Of a DNA stretch of 37,699 nt, positions 35,310 through 37,699 are shown piece by piece (position 1 is the stretch's first letter; every line of letters starts with the position of its first letter). The position numbers were made by a program, and so were the translations under genes. The stretch lies in assembly GCA_030602615.1 (NCBI GenBank), contig JAUVZM010000021.1:1-37699 (forward strand), in the 5' to 3' direction. This stretch comes from a bacterium (GTDB lineage: Bacteria > Armatimonadota > Zipacnadia > Zipacnadales > Zipacnadaceae). The notes beneath the pieces are model-generated. The model saw only the letters and a list, made by a program, of their open reading frames with translations, was not told the origin of the DNA and searched no databases.

Positions 35310-36437
35310 ATGACAGTGCGCCAACGCATTCTGGCCGTGCTGCGCGGCGAGAGGCCCGATCGCGTGCCGTTTACCTGCAAGATACCTCAACCCCCGCGTG
35401 GAGAGATCGAACGGCAGTTGCGCAATGAGGGTCTGGCGATAGTCGGCGAAGGGGAGCTGCTCGGCATTGATGTAGAAGGGTTAGGCACAGGCTCAGCGAG
35501 GCGTCCCAATGTGGAGGTGGTGCGCCACGAGTCCCTCGACCGCGGCCGGCTGCTCATACGCGAGACGCTGCGCACACCGGTTGGAGAAGTCCATCAAACC
35601 TGGCGAGGGGGCGGCGCTTATGGAACCAAGCGACTCGTCGAATACCCCATCAAGCAGCCTCAGGATTACCAGGTGGTCGAGTACATCATCCGCGATGAGG
35701 TCTATCACCCTACCTATGACAATGTGGACGACAGCCGCCGTCCTGACAAGTTCGTGGCCCGGGCTGAGATCGTGGGCGAAGACGGCTTCGTGTTCGGCGG
35801 ATGGATGGCGCCCAGCCCTTTGATGCTTATGCTATGGTGCCTGCTGGGCCCGGAGCAGTTTGCTGTTGATCTTCGCGAGCATCCTAAGTTGTTCGCCGAC
35901 TTGCATGAAGCCCTCTTCGAGCGCCAGCGCGAGCAATACCGCCTTGCCGCCGACAGCCCCGCTCTGGTAGTCCACATGGCCGAGAATATGACCAGTGACA
36001 TAATAAGTCCCCAACTGTTCCGACGCTACTGCCTGCCCTGCTACAATGAGTTCGCCTCCTGCCTGCACGCTCAGGGCAAACTGCTGGCCGTGCATATGGA
36101 TGGGCGGATGAAAACGCTGGCCGCGGATGTCGCCGAATCGCAGATCGATATCATTGAAGGCTTCAGCCCCGTCCCGGATGGCGACCTGGAACTGGCTGAG
36201 GCCCGCCGTCTCTGGCCTGACAAGATTATCTGGATGAACTTTCCCTCGCCTGTCCATCTGCTGGCTCCTGACCAGATTGCCGCGCACACCCGCCAGATCC
36301 TGCGCGATGTCGCGCCGGGCGATCGTTTCCTGCTGGGCGTTACTGAAGATATCCCGCATGGTGCCTGGCAGGTCAGCTTACCTATCATCTCCCAAATCCT
36401 GCGCGAGGAGGGCAACTTACCCCTGTCCGCCTCCTGA
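35310..36437 (+). CDS. Uroporphyrinogen decarboxylase-family protein (probable methyltransferase-like)
   Basis: A 375-residue TIM-barrel protein of the URO-D superfamily. It opens with the family's TVRQRILAVLRGERPDRVPF, has AENMTSDIISPQLFRRYCLP in the middle, LLAVHMDGRM as a possible metal-binding histidine strand, and SQIDIIEGFSPVPDGDLELA near the C terminus. The length is normal. Haem-synthesis HemE usually keeps an N-terminal RQAGRY-type substrate motif, which is absent here. It therefore more likely belongs to the cobamide methyltransferase-like branch or an uncharacterised one; substrate unknown. GGAGG lies about 8 nt before the ATG. It stands alone with its own candidate promoter. Confidence 0.82.
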   Translation: MTVRQRILAVLRGERPDRVPFTCKIPQPPRGEIERQLRNEGLAIVGEGELLGIDVEGLGTGSARRPNVEVVRHESLDRGRLLIRETLRTPVGEVHQTWRGGGAYGTKRLVEYPIKQPQDYQVVEYIIRDEVYHPTYDNVDDSRRPDKFVARAEIVGEDGFVFGGWMAPSPLMLMLWCLLGPEQFAVDLREHPKLFADLHEALFERQREQYRLAADSPALVVHMAENMTSDIISPQLFRRYCLPCYNEFASCLHAQGKLLAVHMDGRMKTLAADVAESQIDIIEGFSPVPDGDLELAEARRLWPDKIIWMNFPSPVHLLAPDQIAAHTRQILRDVAPGDRFLLGVTEDIPHGAWQVSLPIISQILREEGNLPLSAS

Positions 36438-36549
36438 GCAGCACGACCAGTCAATATTGGTGGCCTCGACGGGGAGGCGTGTCCGGTAGCATCGGGGCTG
36501 GGCGGGCGGGCAGAGCGATGCCAAATGAAGCTCGCGGCGAGCGCGAGCA

Positions 36550-36690
36550 TTACACCGATTCGTGGAGCGTCTGTGATTCCATTCCTCCGCGCACAATGAT
36601 CATAGGCCGGTCTATCCGTACGGCCACATCCTCGGCCACAGAACCGAAGAAGAGTCGATGCAGCCCGTGGGGCTGCTGGGGTGGGCCGTA
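36550..36690 (-). pseudogene. C-terminal remnant of a universal stress protein
   Basis: On the minus strand the frame ending at 36550-36552 (TAA) reads GLHRLFFGSVAEDVAVRI, then RPMIIVRGG. This matches the C-terminal UspA signature (G-L-x-R-L-x-x-GSVA-E, P-V-x-V-V-R) with its nucleotide-binding glycines and serine. The upstream part of a Usp domain is not found in frame; a stop occurs at 36703-36705. It looks like a decayed fragment of about 45 codons. Confidence 0.6.
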
Positions 36691-37085
36691 AGTCCGATAG
36701 GTTTAGCAGGCTGATGTACGTGCTATCTATAATTGGAATTTTGCGGGCGTTGATGGATTGGCCCACCAGCGGTGTCATAATCAAGGAGGTCAGCCAGCAG
36801 AAAAATTGTAGTCCTACCCTTAACAAGCTTAGGCCGAGTCACTATACCATAACCACGAGGTGAGTAGTTACACTTGATATTATTGCCCTCGGCGAATATC
36901 ATGATATCGCTTACCCGGGCTTGACGATTCTTTGATGCGGTCACCAATTCCTTCCAGTGATATCGGGGTGGTAGGCTTCATTTGCCGCTGAATCAGCTCC
37001 CCGGGCAGGTATAACGATGCCGAAGGAGAAGGCTTCGAGCTAGTGGCCTAGCAAGAAGATACCGATCAGAGAGGAATGATACGCT
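36691..37085. other. Intergenic region before the secreted-protein gene
   Basis: About 395 bases. A minus-strand open frame (36723-36947) has no recognisable motif. Its only supported signal is the candidate promoter at 36874-36902 listed separately. Confidence 0.4.
36874..36902 (+). promoter_or_regulatory. Candidate promoter for the secreted-protein gene
   Basis: TTGATA (36874-36879), 17-nt spacer, TATCAT (36897-36902). Both hexamers are decent and the spacing is ideal, but it lies about 180 nt before the GTG start. Confidence 0.35.
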
Positions 37086-37699
37086 GTGCACAGACGACTG
37101 TCTTTTAGGTTTATTGCTGGATGGCTGGCGGCACTGGGCTGCTTGGTTGCCTGCCAGATAGTAGCGGCAGATACTGCCTACCGGCTCGAGTCTGACACAC
37201 TGCAGGCAACCGTTAGCGAAAACGCAGGTCTGGTCTCGCTGGGGCGATCAGCTCAGGAGAATCTGCTGGCCGGGCCAGTAGAGGTGGTAATCCGCGAGCC
37301 GCTCGCTGATGTGACGATCCCGGACAGCCGTGTAAGTCCGAGCGAAGTGTCGCGCCCAGGCGGAGAATTGCTCATTCGCAAACAGTCACGACAGTCAGAA
37401 CTGGTCTGGACTCACCAGTTTCAGATCTCCTCCAGTCTGAGTTGGACGATTACCTTTGAAAATAACTCGGACAGACTACGTTCGCTGACGGTCGAGTTTC
37501 CACTGCGACTTAGCGGTGCCGACTATGAGGCCTTTTTCACTGGCTACGGTGACTACCCGCAATGGCCTCAGGACGGCAAGCTCAGTTACAGCTTTCAAGC
37601 GCGCTCGGTCGAGCGTAACAGGCTGAACATTCCGCTGGCCTGCCTCTATGCACCAGAGCGTGACGTTGGCTTTTCGATTGCTGCCGACCTGGACATTCC
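37086..37699 (+). CDS. Secreted protein, N-terminal part (window edge)
   Basis: The frame runs open to the window end, about 204 codons. The GTG start has GAGAGG about 11 nt upstream; an ATG at 37078 in another frame stops after ten codons. The N terminus is a clear signal peptide: basic MHRRLSFRF, hydrophobic IAGWLAALGCLVACQIV, cleavage probably after AADTA or so (a lipobox is not evident). The mature part reads as beta-rich (LESDTLQATVSENAGLVSL, ISSSLSWTITFEN, SLTVEFPLRLSG), like the N-terminal sandwich of large extracellular carbohydrate-active proteins. The family is not recognised and the catalytic part, if any, lies outside the window. Confidence 0.6.
   Translation, partial: MHRRLSFRFIAGWLAALGCLVACQIVAADTAYRLESDTLQATVSENAGLVSLGRSAQENLLAGPVEVVIREPLADVTIPDSRVSPSEVSRPGGELLIRKQSRQSELVWTHQFQISSSLSWTITFENNSDRLRSLTVEFPLRLSGADYEAFFTGYGDYPQWPQDGKLSYSFQARSVERNRLNIPLACLYAPERDVGFSIAADLDI

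Noticed and set aside
36723-36947. 74-codon minus-strand frame as a gene
   Set aside because: No motif or ribosome-binding site, and the candidate promoter on the other strand lies inside it; not joined in frame to the stress-protein remnant.

Overview
The window reads as a chromosomal segment of a bacterium with a moderately GC-rich genome (mid to high fifties by eye). No rRNA, tRNA or CRISPR array was seen. Housekeeping content (Dtd, gyrase B and A, a B12-dependent class II ribonucleotide reductase, a YacL-type PIN-TRAM protein next to a fused IspDF, ThiE) together with a large membrane-bound group 4 [NiFe]-hydrogenase operon suggests an anaerobic or facultatively anaerobic, probably deep-branching lineage. 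The gene order fits no model organism I can name. The dtd-metallo-hydrolase and yacL-ispD-ispF neighbourhoods recall Firmicutes and relatives, and the URO-D-like genes and the large secreted protein at the right edge recall Armatimonadota-type genomes. I do not assign a phylum.

Layout. 1-3.4 kb: a co-directional set (dtd, TPR protein, metallo-beta-lactamase-fold hydrolase, MTA/SAH deaminase). 3.4-12.8 kb: gyrB behind a strong extended -10 promoter and a leader of about 260 nt, then gyrA, but separated from it by about 4.3 kb of accessory DNA. That island holds a CAG-rich tandem repeat, a GT2 glycosyltransferase with no conventional start codon, a duplicated module (glycosyltransferase tail plus a 65-residue tryptophan-rich membrane protein), a phage-like HTH protein, a third broken copy of the small membrane protein, and a DUF4145 / Schlafen-AlbA_2 gene pair. 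12.8-17.8 kb: nrdJ, yacL-like and ispDF. 17.8-20.3 kb, minus strand: thiE, a URO-D fragment and a TadG-like/VWA protein.

20.7-35.0 kb is the centrepiece: one apparent operon of twelve genes behind a clear promoter. It begins with a formate-dehydrogenase-like molybdopterin protein that seems to lack the metal-ligand Cys/Sec, then sulfhydrogenase beta- and gamma-like subunits (iron-sulfur and FAD/NAD(P)H modules) and a stand-alone receiver protein. The rest is a full Hyf-like membrane hydrogenase: three antiporter-like subunits, HyfC, HyfE, a NuoC-NuoD-type large subunit with all four Ni-Fe cysteines, a polyferredoxin and the small subunit. Inferred role: an ion-pumping hydrogenase exchanging electrons between NAD(P)H and/or ferredoxin and H2, laid out like complex I with a different electron-input arm.

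35.0-37.7 kb: a URO-D-family protein, a universal-stress-protein remnant, and the start of a secreted protein cut by the window edge.
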